A stretch of 11,025 nucleotides of DNA from Sulfurovum sp. (GTDB taxonomy: Bacteria; Campylobacterota; Campylobacteria; Campylobacterales; Sulfurovaceae): the NCBI GenBank assembly GCA_026983895.1, contig JALSTF010000157.1, forward strand, positions 1-11,025. The letters run 5' to 3'. A program made the translations under genes and the position numbers. A model generated the notes under the pieces. That model searched no databases. It was not told the DNA's origin and was given only the letters and a program-made list of their open reading frames with translations. How positions within the stretch are numbered: position 1 is the first letter of the stretch; each line of letters starts with the position of its first letter. This document shows, in pieces, positions 1-7,568 of the stretch.

Positions 1-1707
1 CTTTTCACCAGAGACGCGCTTAAAAAGAAAGCTGCCGCCATTTTAAAACAGATGGACCGGCCCATTTTTCGCAAAGGATGTGAAGTCCCTTTGGGGGTTT
101 CCGTTACAAAGGTCACGCCCATCGTAGAGACCGTCGCCGGCATCAAGATCAAAAACCAGCACTTCTCCATTCCGCTGATGGTCAGGGAGAAGAACGGCAG
201 ACTGGTCATAGAGAACAGAAAGATGCCGCCAAGCACGGACTTCTACATCTCCATTCCGGGCATTGAACACAACACAAGCAAGATCGTCGATGTGCTCTTT
301 GCTTCGTCGGCTTTCCCCGGTGCGTTTCAGCAGGTCAAACTCACCTACATCTACAAAGGCAAAAAGGCCTCGCACTACTTCATAGACGGCGGTGCCTACG
401 ACAATGTTCCCTTACAGCTTGCCATCGAACTCAACCCCAAAGCCTCTCTTTTTCTCTTCATAGACCCCAGCAATATGCGAAAAGAGCCGCCCCTGACCAA
501 AGAGGAGGAAAAGAAAGCCGAAGAGGCACCCGTAGGCTTCATCACCACCAATGCCCTGCCGCTTTTAAGCTCTGTAGAGATCCTGCAGTCCATGCGACTC
601 TACCAGGCTGTCAACCAGTACTTCAGGAACAACAGTCACCGAAAGCTGATCGTTACCTCACGCTACCACCCCATTACAGGCATGTATCTGGAGCACTTCG
701 CTGCCTTTCTTGACAAGAATTTTCGGGAGTACGACTATTTTGTCGGTGTCTATGATGCCATCTACCAGCTGGCGGCATCTCTCAGGAAAAAGATGCAGTA
801 CAAAGCACTCTCCCAGGTCTCCCTTATGGATCAGCTGATGGTACGTCTCGGTCTGGAACGGGAGAAAGATGCACTGCGCGCCTATACGCTCTTTCGAGAT
901 GCGGAGTTCAAACATATCACACCCAGGACCACAGACCGTTTTTCCGCGATCTACAATGCCTTCGATAGAAGCAAACGCGATGCCATGCGCTACGACATCG
1001 ATGAATTCAAGCTTTTTTTGACGAAGCTTGACATCTCCTACCTTCCCCACGAGAAGCACTCTTTTCTCGCCAATGCCAAAAAAGATGTCGACCACTGGTA
1101 CAAAAAACCCTTCCGCCACATCATCAACCGCATCACCACATTGGAGAATGAGGAGGAGAAAGTTCATCCGGATCATGCTTCCATAGCGAGATTAGCATCC
1201 CTCGCTGCATGGGCGGGAAGTACTTTCGTCGCGAAAAAAGACGGCTGGGACATCCTGCCCCTGCATGTCCCCGAAGACAAGGGGAAAGAGGGGTTCAGAA
1301 TGGCTCTTCGCCTGCTTCCGGGAGAGGTGGCTACCGACATGAAGAACGGCGGTGTCAGTTTTGGTTATATGGCACGCTACTATGCCAACTTCAAATACCT
1401 GAGCGGTTTCGAGGCAAAAGGCTCCTACATTGTCTCCGACAGAGATTCGGACATTGTACGTGCTGATCTGGATGCCTTTTACGAGTACGATGACTTTTTC
1501 AAGTTCGGGGTCGGGGCCTCTGTTTTTGGAAACGTGGAAGGAAAATTCTATGAGAAGGAGAGCGCCTACGGTGCGAACACCTATCTCGATATCATGGATA
1601 TCTTCCGCTTCACCTACGTACACAGAGCAGGAGAACGCGACAAGAACGACTATATCTATTTCGGCATAGAGAACATTCCAAGCCTGATCTACTGGATGAA
1701 CCGCTGA
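1..1707 (+). CDS. Patatin-like phospholipase, C-terminal part (5' truncated by window)
   Basis: The frame is open from base 1, so the gene starts upstream; the ATG at 52 is probably internal. The patatin fold is recognisable from the ASSAFPGAF block at 301-327 and the IDGGAYDNVP block at 382-411, whose Asp (codon 385-387) is the expected partner of the catalytic Ser-Asp dyad. The GxSxG nucleophile must lie before the window. Patatins are lipid acyl hydrolases. After the hydrolase domain comes a long helical, charged segment, then about 130 residues (from about 1310) of alternating aromatic/polar strands. That tail resembles beta-barrel or beta-sheet outer-membrane sequence and recalls, without proving, patatin-barrel (PlpD-like) architectures. 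The stop is followed after 2 bases by the phospholipase D-family gene, so the two are probably cotranscribed. The patatin assignment is fairly secure; substrate and location are not. Confidence 0.85.
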   Translation, partial: LFTRDALKKKAAAILKQMDRPIFRKGCEVPLGVSVTKVTPIVETVAGIKIKNQHFSIPLMVREKNGRLVIENRKMPPSTDFYISIPGIEHNTSKIVDVLFASSAFPGAFQQVKLTYIYKGKKASHYFIDGGAYDNVPLQLAIELNPKASLFLFIDPSNMRKEPPLTKEEEKKAEEAPVGFITTNALPLLSSVEILQSMRLYQAVNQYFRNNSHRKLIVTSRYHPITGMYLEHFAAFLDKNFREYDYFVGVYDAIYQLAASLRKKMQYKALSQVSLMDQLMVRLGLEREKDALRAYTLFRDAEFKHITPRTTDRFSAIYNAFDRSKRDAMRYDIDEFKLFLTKLDISYLPHEKHSFLANAKKDVDHWYKKPFRHIINRITTLENEEEKVHPDHASIARLASLAAWAGSTFVAKKDGWDILPLHVPEDKGKEGFRMALRLLPGEVATDMKNGGVSFGYMARYYANFKYLSGFEAKGSYIVSDRDSDIVRADLDAFYEYDDFFKFGVGASVFGNVEGKFYEKESAYGANTYLDIMDIFRFTYVHRAGERDKNDYIYFGIENIPSLIYWMNR

Positions 1708-1709
1708 CC

Positions 1710-3278
1710 ATGAAAACGCTCTATTTTCTTCTTGCCCTTCTGCTTCTGAGTGGATGCCACAACACAGCACCCCATCCCAAGGCAGAAGCACGAACACACG
1801 ATATGACACAAAAGGCCAAAGGCAGCTTTCCCCTGAAACGATACCTGCACCATACCGATCGTCCATTGCGCGGGAATTCGGCTTTCTACTCTCTACCTTT
1901 TCCGGCAGATGCACTGGCTGCCAGACTTTTTCTCATAGACCATGCCAAAGAGAGTCTGAATGTGCAGTACTACATTTATGATGATGACAGCATCGGTAAG
2001 ATTTTTACGGCACATCTTCTTCTCGCAGCGCAGAGAGGGGTGAAGATACGCATGCTTCTCGATGATCTGGGAACAACAGGCAAAGACTCTGTCCTGCAAA
2101 AACTTGCACTGCACCCCAATGTCGAACTGAGACTCTTCAACCCCAACAAGCTGAGAACCTCGTTCCGCAACCTGGCACTGCTTTTCAATGTGAACACGCT
2201 GGGCAAGCGTATGCACAACAAATCCCTGACCGCTGATGGATATGCCGCCATTATGGGAGGCAGGAACATTGGCGATGTCTATTTTGCGGCCACGACCGAT
2301 GCGATCTTCCTGGACTACGACATTCTCTGCATTGGCTCTGTCGTTCCGGAGATCTCACATGCCTTTGATCTGTTCTGGAACAGTGCAGAGGTATTGCCCG
2401 CATCCGAAGTACTGGGGAAAAGCGAAGTCAGCTTCCGGGAGCTTGAGCCCAAACTCACCCCTTATCTGAAGCGTGAGTTAACGCACTTCAAGAAAACCCG
2501 TTTGGGGCATGAAGTCGCAGACTCTTCTTTTATGAAAAAAGTCAAAAACAGAACACTCCGGTTCACCGTGGCCAAAAAAGTACGTTTCTACTATGACGCA
2601 CCCAGCAAGGTGGTCTCGGATGAGAACAACGACAGTACGCATATCAGCGCACAGCTGCATAAAAATATGAAGCGCGCAACAAAGAGTGTAACGATCATCT
2701 CTCCCTACTTCATCCCCAGTGAGCAAATGATGAAGAAGCTGAAAAAGTTGCGCGAAAAAGGTGTAGAGGTGAACATCGTCACCAATTCACTGGCCTCTAC
2801 CGATGTCATACCTGTCTATGCGGGTTATCAACACTATATCAAACCGCTGCTGGGTATGGGTGTCAATATATATGAGCTCAAGAGAAACAGTTTTTCCAAA
2901 CTCAGTAAAAAGAAACATTTGAAAAAACAGCCAAAATTCTCCCTGCATACCAAAATGACCCTGATAGACAATGAAAGATTAGCCATAGGTTCTGCCAACA
3001 TGGACCCGCGTTCGGAAAAACTCAACACAGAGCTGCTGATGGTCATCACTTCCAAAAAGATCACCACAGAAGAGCAAGATATTTTAGACAGAGTACTCAA
3101 CCTCAACAACTTCTACAAACTCTCCTGGGGGAAACACCCCAACGGAGGAAACAGGCCTATCTGGACGACCCTGGAAAACGGCAAAAAGACTCTTTATTAC
3201 GAAAGACCAAAAACCTCATTTTTCAGACGATTGGGAACAGACTTCATGTCTATATTGCCTATCAAAGGGTATCTGTAG
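1710..3278 (+). CDS. Phospholipase D/cardiolipin synthase family lipoprotein (ClsC/YmdC-like)
   Basis: The 522-residue protein has an N-terminal lipoprotein signal: a hydrophobic stretch after MKTLYFLL ending in the lipobox LLSGC, Cys at residue 16. Two HKD catalytic motifs are complete: MHNKSLTAD (His169, Lys171, Asp176) followed by a GGRN block, and LHTKMTLID (His413, Lys415, Asp420) followed by GSANMDPRS. The pair of HKD motifs and the early block VQYYIYDDD match the ClsC/YmdC branch of phospholipase D enzymes. In E. coli ClsC makes cardiolipin using phosphatidylethanolamine as phosphatidyl donor. A general phospholipase or nuclease role cannot be excluded. The gene starts 2 bases after the patatin stop, so lipid hydrolysis and phosphatidyl transfer are probably coexpressed. 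The product is expected to be anchored at the periplasmic side of a membrane. It ends convergently with the gene at 3382-4293. Confidence 0.88.
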   Translation: MKTLYFLLALLLLSGCHNTAPHPKAEARTHDMTQKAKGSFPLKRYLHHTDRPLRGNSAFYSLPFPADALAARLFLIDHAKESLNVQYYIYDDDSIGKIFTAHLLLAAQRGVKIRMLLDDLGTTGKDSVLQKLALHPNVELRLFNPNKLRTSFRNLALLFNVNTLGKRMHNKSLTADGYAAIMGGRNIGDVYFAATTDAIFLDYDILCIGSVVPEISHAFDLFWNSAEVLPASEVLGKSEVSFRELEPKLTPYLKRELTHFKKTRLGHEVADSSFMKKVKNRTLRFTVAKKVRFYYDAPSKVVSDENNDSTHISAQLHKNMKRATKSVTIISPYFIPSEQMMKKLKKLREKGVEVNIVTNSLASTDVIPVYAGYQHYIKPLLGMGVNIYELKRNSFSKLSKKKHLKKQPKFSLHTKMTLIDNERLAIGSANMDPRSEKLNTELLMVITSKKITTEEQDILDRVLNLNNFYKLSWGKHPNGGNRPIWTTLENGKKTLYYERPKTSFFRRLGTDFMSILPIKGYL

Positions 3279-3381
3279 CAGTCTTTTTGCCCAGATCCTC
3301 TTTCTTCCCAAAAAGGAACAGCAAAACTTCGTTTTAAGATAGGAAAGATAGTTTTTACATTCTCTTCTATATCATATACTC

Positions 3382-4293
3382 CTACTGATACGTAATGATC
3401 CTGGGCATATCTCTTACGCGCTTGCCACTGGCTTTTTCAAGTCCAAGTACCTGTCTTGGATTCATTCTCGGCTTGTCCTGCTTATAGAACACTTTAAATC
3501 CGCCCACAACCTTTGCCGCCCGTGCTTCTGTATAGAGTCCGTTGTAGGTTTTGATCTTGAGTGAAGGGCTGCCGTGTCCGTCCAGGTGCATCGCCAGGTG
3601 GACTCTGTCCGTGTACCTGATGGCTTTTTTATTGGTGACCATGTGTTCTGTGAACATGTGGACCAGCAGAATTTTATCATCTTTAATATGGTTGGCTTTG
3701 ATGTAGTCTCTCATCATATGCTGCACTTCATTGATCTGCTGCCCTGTAATGGACCCGATCTTTTTTCCCGGACGTACAGAAAGGTTGTCGACTGAAAACT
3801 CAGGATCGACCGCGATCTGTACATTGCTGTATTTCAAATACTTCAACAGAGGCTTCACCGCCTGCGCAGGACTCTTTTTGCCAAGCTGTACATCGATGAA
3901 CACAACGATCCCGTTCTTTTGTGCTGCCGTAATATACTCCATCAAGGTTTTTTGGTTCAAAGTGATGACATACTTTCCGTTTGACCCCGGAGATGCGGTT
4001 GCCATTTCATAAATAAGGTCAAAGCCGGGAGTAACATGCTTGCCTGCACCCCATGCTTTTTCATACACTTTTGCTTTAGCTTTGGCCATTTGAATGGTCT
4101 GGGCCAAGGGCTGCTGTCCCAACGTACCCATGGTTTTTACATGAGGGCGTCCGTAGAGTGCCACGATCATGTTGTAGTGCGAGGGAAGTTCTCTTAAACT
4201 CTGGTTTGTACTGCTTGTATCTGATGCTGCATGCACCATGGTCGCCATCAAAAAGGGGAGCAATGCTTTTTTTGTGATCTGAGTGAAGTTCAT
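3382..4293 (-). CDS. Secreted protein of unknown function, possible TIM-barrel fold
   Basis: The 303-residue protein starts with a Sec-type signal peptide: Lys8-Lys9, a hydrophobic core to about residue 20, and a likely cut near VHAA. The mature part alternates strands and helices. Several strands end in acidic or His residues: VALYGRP (44-50), VVFIDVQLG (130-138, Asp134), AVDPEF (161-166), LLVHMF (209-214) and HLDGHG (236-241). This layout is typical of a TIM-barrel, perhaps a glycosidase-like enzyme, but no named family can be confirmed. From memory, actinobacterial secreted proteins with a VALYGHPG...LGVLGEQ start and a DPE block look related; this was not tested. An AAGGA ribosome site lies about 10 bases before ATG 4293. 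The gene has its own extended -10 promoter preceded by the 16-bp motif shared with two other promoters here, and it is divergent from the operon at 4468. Confidence 0.8.
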   Translation of the reverse strand: MNFTQITKKALLPFLMATMVHAASDTSSTNQSLRELPSHYNMIVALYGRPHVKTMGTLGQQPLAQTIQMAKAKAKVYEKAWGAGKHVTPGFDLIYEMATASPGSNGKYVITLNQKTLMEYITAAQKNGIVVFIDVQLGKKSPAQAVKPLLKYLKYSNVQIAVDPEFSVDNLSVRPGKKIGSITGQQINEVQHMMRDYIKANHIKDDKILLVHMFTEHMVTNKKAIRYTDRVHLAMHLDGHGSPSLKIKTYNGLYTEARAAKVVGGFKVFYKQDKPRMNPRQVLGLEKASGKRVRDMPRIITYQ

Positions 4294-4323
4294 ACTGTTT
4301 TATTCCTTGTTTTAAAGTTTCAG

Positions 4324-4366
4324 ATTATAGCAGATAGATAGCTGATCCGTCTATCCTAAAAGCGAA
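4324..4366 (-). promoter_or_regulatory. Promoter with upstream 16-bp motif (copy B) for the secreted-protein gene
   Basis: On the minus strand, TTCGCTTTTAGGATAG (4366-4351) is followed after 21 bases by TGCTATAAT, whose -10 hexamer is 4329-4324. Transcription would begin near 4317, giving a leader of about 24 bases before the ATG ending at 4293. The motif sits where an AraC-type activator overlapping the -35 region would bind. The same motif and spacing occur at 4400-4441 and 9845-9886. Copies A and B face each other as an inverted repeat about 33 bases apart. Confidence 0.6.
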
Positions 4367-4399
4367 TATCTGTTTTTTTATCCTGTTTTCTGCTTCACT

Positions 4400-4441
4400 T
4401 TCGTATTTGGGATAGTCCAACACCAAAAGATGTGCTATAAT
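4400..4441 (+). promoter_or_regulatory. Promoter with upstream 16-bp motif (copy A) for the five-gene operon
   Basis: TTCGTATTTGGGATAG (4400-4415) is followed after 20 bases by the extended -10 TGCTATAAT (hexamer 4436-4441). No good -35 hexamer is present, which suits activator-dependent or extended -10 recognition. The start of transcription should be near 4448, about 20 bases before the GTG start at 4468. The motif matches copy C (9871-9886, minus) at 13 of 16 positions. Confidence 0.6.
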
Positions 4442-4467
4442 AGCCCTAAACAACACAAGGAAAAACA

Positions 4468-4776
4468 GTGAACCAGGAAAAAATGACATCGATGCTCAAC
4501 AACCTTACACAACTCAAAGACGAGCTTCTGCTCAAGGCGAACCTTGGTGCAGCCGAAGCGCAGGAGCAGCTCAACGAGCTTCAGCCTCTCCTTGACGATC
4601 TCAAAGAGAAGGTTTCGAAAATAGCGGATGTCACGGGTGACTCCGCTTCCGAGCTCAAAGCCGCTGCGGAACTCGGGATCGATGCGAAATCCAAAGAGGA
4701 GATCGACACTGCGCTGGAGCTTGCGGGCGAAGAGCTCAAGGAAGCCTACGGAAAGATCAAGAGCATCCTCTCTTAA
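4468..4776 (+). CDS. Small helical protein heading the operon, unknown function
   Basis: The 102-residue product starts at GTG 4468, chosen because AAGG lies 7 bases upstream (4457-4460) and a clear promoter sits just before it; ATG 4483 is a weaker alternative. The protein is almost entirely predicted helix: acidic, Leu/Ala/Glu/Lys-rich with no Cys, no signal peptide and no membrane segment. Regular leucines in blocks such as LNELQPLLDDLKEKV suggest an amphipathic helix or coiled coil that could associate with a membrane surface or with the coiled-coil partner encoded at 5830. I recognise no family. It is the first gene of the operon, 6 bases before the AI-2E permease gene, so it should be made at the highest level of the five. 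Confidence 0.8.
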   Translation: MNQEKMTSMLNNLTQLKDELLLKANLGAAEAQEQLNELQPLLDDLKEKVSKIADVTGDSASELKAAAELGIDAKSKEEIDTALELAGEELKEAYGKIKSILS

Positions 4777-4782
4777 GCGTCG

Positions 4783-5829
4783 ATGAAACAGGAACATATA
4801 CCGATTCAGTGGCCCATCAACCAGGTCTTCATCTTCGCAGCGACGGCTCTTGTCACCCTCTTTCTGCTCAAAGAGGCGTCGGAGATACTCGTCCCCTTTC
4901 TCATTGCCGTCACCGTTGCGATCATGCTCTCCCCGCTTTTTACCTATCTCGAATCAAAACGTATCCCCAAAGCGGTCTCGCTCATCGTCGTCATTCTGTT
5001 CTCTCTGCTGCCCATCGTGCTTCTTGGGGGCTATGTGGCCGATGAGGCGAAAGCCTTCGCTGCCAACTACCAGACGCTCAAGACCCAACTGGTCCAAACA
5101 TTCGAGCATCTTACCGGCAGCCTGCAGCATATCGGTATTTCCGTCAATGGAGAAAAAGTACAGCATCTTGTCGAGAAAAGCAATATCAACGGAATACTCA
5201 AAAACCTTGCCATACAGGCCAACAGCCAGTTCTCCAACCTCTTTCTTGTTTTTTTCATGGTCGCCTTCATGCTGATGGAGTCGAATGACTTCTATGAGAA
5301 GATCCTGAAGATCTCTGAAAAGTACGGTACCAGCAGCAGTGTCGTCCTCGAACTGCTCGAGAAGATCAAATCCTATTTTCTCATCAAGGTGAAGACCAGT
5401 CTCGTGACGGCCCTGTGGGTACTGGCCGTACTCTGGTACTACGACATCCCCTACGATTTCATGTGGGCGGTACTGGCTTTTTTTCTCAACTTCATCCCCG
5501 TCATCGGTTCCATCCTCGCAGCCATACCCGCCGTGCTGCTTGCCCTGCTCGATCACGGTATGGCGACCACTCTCTGGGTGGCCCTGTGGTATGTGATCAT
5601 CAATATGGTCATAGGGAACATCCTCGAACCGAAGATCATGGGAAAAGGGCTGGGGCTCTCCGCACTGGTGATCTTTCTCTCCATGACCTTCTGGGGATGG
5701 GTATTCGGCCCAACAGGGATGATACTCTCCGTACCGCTGACAATGATACTGCAGTATCTTTTCGAACAGTACAGAGAAACACAATGGATAGCACTGCTGC
5801 TCAGTGACTACAGCAAAAAGGAGGCCTGA
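4783..5829 (+). CDS. AI-2E family transporter (inner-membrane permease)
   Basis: The 348-residue protein is the normal length for the AI-2E transporter family (PF01594; E. coli TqsA, YdiK, PerM). Hydrophobic segments lie near residues 12-50, 60-84 and 155-167, then in a cluster from about 205 to 335. The membrane-proximal block NFIPVIGSILAAIPA and the later NILEPKIMGKGLGL with its following hydrophobic stretch are hallmarks of this family. Members export or exchange varied small molecules; the autoinducer-2 function of TqsA cannot be transferred here, and some relatives act in Na+/H+ antiport. The gene starts 6 bases after the small helical protein gene with no clear Shine-Dalgarno site, suggesting translational coupling. 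It ends exactly where the next ATG begins. Confidence 0.92.
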   Translation: MKQEHIPIQWPINQVFIFAATALVTLFLLKEASEILVPFLIAVTVAIMLSPLFTYLESKRIPKAVSLIVVILFSLLPIVLLGGYVADEAKAFAANYQTLKTQLVQTFEHLTGSLQHIGISVNGEKVQHLVEKSNINGILKNLAIQANSQFSNLFLVFFMVAFMLMESNDFYEKILKISEKYGTSSSVVLELLEKIKSYFLIKVKTSLVTALWVLAVLWYYDIPYDFMWAVLAFFLNFIPVIGSILAAIPAVLLALLDHGMATTLWVALWYVIINMVIGNILEPKIMGKGLGLSALVIFLSMTFWGWVFGPTGMILSVPLTMILQYLFEQYRETQWIALLLSDYSKKEA

Positions 5830-6156
5830 ATGGCAAAAAGAATGACCATGCACGAAGAGCTTGCTATGCTTCGTGAAGAAGTGGAAAGATTGAAAAAAGA
5901 GAAAGAAGCACGTGAAAAAGCCGAAGCGGCTGAAGCAAAAAAAGCACAGGCTGAAGAACAGGAAGAGATCGAAGAGGCCAAAGAGAAAGCAGAAGAGATC
6001 ATGAGCTCTCTCGAAGAGGGCAAAACAGATGCCAAAGAAGCACTGGACACCCTGCTTGAGACCATCAAAAAAGACTACGAGAACCTTTCGCCCACTTCGG
6101 CGATCGTGCTTTTCGCACTCGGTGCGGCATTTGGGCATGCACTGAGTTCAAAATAA
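5830..6156 (+). CDS. Tail-anchored coiled-coil membrane protein (YqjD/ElaB-like architecture)
   Basis: The 108-residue protein has a long charged coiled coil at about residues 8-82, rich in Glu, Lys and Ala, followed by one C-terminal hydrophobic segment (about 89-104) with small-residue spacing (FALGAAFG). Size and layout match the E. coli YqjD/ElaB/YgaM group (DUF883), C-terminally anchored inner-membrane proteins; YqjD is reported to bind ribosomes in stationary phase. Sequence homology to that group is not proven, so this is an architectural comparison. A strong AGGAGG lies 5 bases before the ATG, inside the end of the permease gene. The next gene encodes a YqjE-like protein, which repeats the E. 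coli yqjD-yqjE order and supports the assignment. Confidence 0.8.
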   Translation: MAKRMTMHEELAMLREEVERLKKEKEAREKAEAAEAKKAQAEEQEEIEEAKEKAEEIMSSLEEGKTDAKEALDTLLETIKKDYENLSPTSAIVLFALGAAFGHALSSK

Positions 6157-6166
6157 AGGATACCCC

Positions 6167-6649
6167 ATGAGTGAAGATTTCAACGCAAAGATAAAACTGC
6201 TGATCAAAAGTGAAAAAGCGCTGCTGAGTCTCGAAATGAAAAAGAGGGGACGACAGACGGTCTGGATCGCCCTTGGGATCATCGCTGTGCTCGTGACACT
6301 GGTCATGTTCAACATCACCGCCTACCTCTACCTTTCAAGTACCCGTACGCCGCTTGAAGCAGCCGCCATACAGACAGCTGTGAATATTGCCCTGGCTGCA
6401 CTCTTCTTCCTGCTTGCTTCCAGACAGACCACAGGGGCAGAAGCCGCTGCCATAGAAGATATCCGCGACTTCGCCTGGGATCAGGTCTCCACAGACCTCG
6501 ACGAGGTCAAACAACAGGCTGCCGACATCAAAGACTCTGTGTTCAAAGCCAAAAAAACCGTAGACAACTTTACAGCAGGCGATCCTTTCGGTATCAAAAA
6601 AGTACTGCCCATCATCACCACACTGATAGATCTGAACAAAAAGAGATAA
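6167..6649 (+). CDS. Two-TM membrane protein, YqjE/phage-holin-superfamily-III-like
   Basis: The 160-residue product has a short basic cytoplasmic start, two membrane helices at about residues 31-55 and 66-84, then a soluble C-terminal helical region (about 90-160) with alternating charges. The N-terminal helix with KSEKALLSLEMKKRGRQ before TM1 is the layout of YqjE/holin-X-like proteins (PF07332-type). These are not lytic holins in most bacteria; their role is poorly known. AAAGGA ends 6 bases before the ATG at 6167. It lies 10 bases after the YqjD-like gene and 9 before the lipid kinase gene, so it belongs to the operon. Family membership is inferred from layout, not from a search. Confidence 0.78.
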   Translation: MSEDFNAKIKLLIKSEKALLSLEMKKRGRQTVWIALGIIAVLVTLVMFNITAYLYLSSTRTPLEAAAIQTAVNIALAALFFLLASRQTTGAEAAAIEDIRDFAWDQVSTDLDEVKQQAADIKDSVFKAKKTVDNFTAGDPFGIKKVLPIITTLIDLNKKR

Positions 6650-6658
6650 GGTGCCGGC

Positions 6659-7553
6659 ATGATCATGATCATCCTGAACGGGAAAAAGGCCGAGATGCCC
6701 GAAATACGCGATGCCATTGCCGCCTTTCGCAGAGAAGAGAAAAATGTTCAGGTACGTGTCACCTACGAGTATGGTGACGTAGAACGTTTCATGCATGAAG
6801 GTATACAACACAATGCAAAACAAATCATTATCGGAGGCGGTGATGGCTCTGTGAACGAGACGGTCAATGCTATGGCGAAACTTCCCCGGGAGGATCGTCC
6901 CATACTGGGTATCCTGCCTCTGGGTACGGCCAACGATTTTGCGACAGCCTGTGAAATTCCGCTGGAAAGCCTGGAGGCTTTGCGCTTTGCCGTATCCCAT
7001 TCCCCTACCCCGGTCGATATCGTCAAAGCGAACGACAGGCACTTCATCAATATGGCGACCGCAGGATTCGGAGCCAAGATCACGGCAGAGACACCCGTGG
7101 AGCTGAAGAACTTTCTCGGCGGCGGAGCCTATACGCTTACCGGCGTGCTCAAAGCTATGGATTTCGTACCTTACCACAGCCATATCACCACCCCTCATGA
7201 TACCCTGAAGAATCTCCATATCGTTGCCGGCGCAGTGTGTAACGGGAAACAGGCAGGAGGAGGACAGGTACTTGCCCCCCTACGCGCTCATCAACGATGG
7301 TCTGCTTGATGTCATCAGCATCTCCGAATTCAAACTGCGGAATATCCCTCAGATCCTGAATGAGATCAAGAATCCTTCTATCGATGGAGCGTTCATCAAA
7401 TACATACAGACCCCCTGGATTGAAAGCGAATCCGAACAGCCCATCCCTGTCAATCTCGACGGTGAACCCTACAGCAGCAGGAAAATACGTTTTGAAGTCG
7501 TACCCGAAGCCATTGACCTTGTCCTCCCCAAAACAAGTCCCTGTCTGAAATAA
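6659..7553 (+). pseudogene. yegS: YegS-type lipid kinase, frameshifted at a C6 run
   Basis: The first frame (6659-7309) gives ILNGKK, the nucleotide-binding GGGDGS (residues 59-64), LPLGTANDFA and the CNGKQAGGG block of the diacylglycerol-kinase catalytic family, in the order found in E. coli YegS, which phosphorylates phosphatidylglycerol in vitro. After VLAP the frame becomes nonsense and stops at 7309. The second frame, ending at TAA 7551-7553, resumes with YALINDGLLDV and ends with NLDGEP, the expected C-terminal beta-sandwich. Reading one C fewer in the run 7275-7280 joins them into 297 residues; E. coli YegS has 299. So the gene is complete apart from a single +1 base, with no other lesion. 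It may be a true mutation, a slippage-controlled switch or a sequencing error. AAGG at 6648-6651 supports the ATG at 6659. It is the last gene of the operon and ends 15 bases from the convergent porin-like gene. Confidence 0.88.
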
Positions 7554-7568
7554 GAGGTCTCCGGTCTT

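Noticed and set aside
1192..1914. 240-codon minus-strand open frame
   Set aside because: Spans the junction of two well-supported plus-strand genes and encodes a composition unlike real proteins.
3283..3315. CTTTTTG/CAAAAAG inverted arms after the phospholipase D-family gene, possible terminator
   Set aside because: The stem is only 7 AT-rich pairs with a 19-base loop and no T run follows; too weak to call.
3328..3342. TTCGTTTTAAGATAG, a near copy of the 16-bp shared motif lacking one base
   Set aside because: It lies between two convergent gene ends, has no extended -10 at 20-21 bases downstream and no gene to serve, so chance similarity in AT-rich DNA is more likely.
4954..6138. 394-codon open frame on the minus strand
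   Set aside because: It is antisense to the AI-2E permease and coiled-coil genes, its translation is low-complexity Phe/Cys/His-rich, and it has no promoter or ribosome site.
6335..7219. 294-codon minus-strand open frame
   Set aside because: Antisense shadow of the YqjE-like and YegS genes, which have clear family motifs on the plus strand.
7224..7553. Separate small gene starting at ATG 7224
   Set aside because: It is the second half of the frameshifted lipid kinase; residues before the C6 run are out of frame nonsense.
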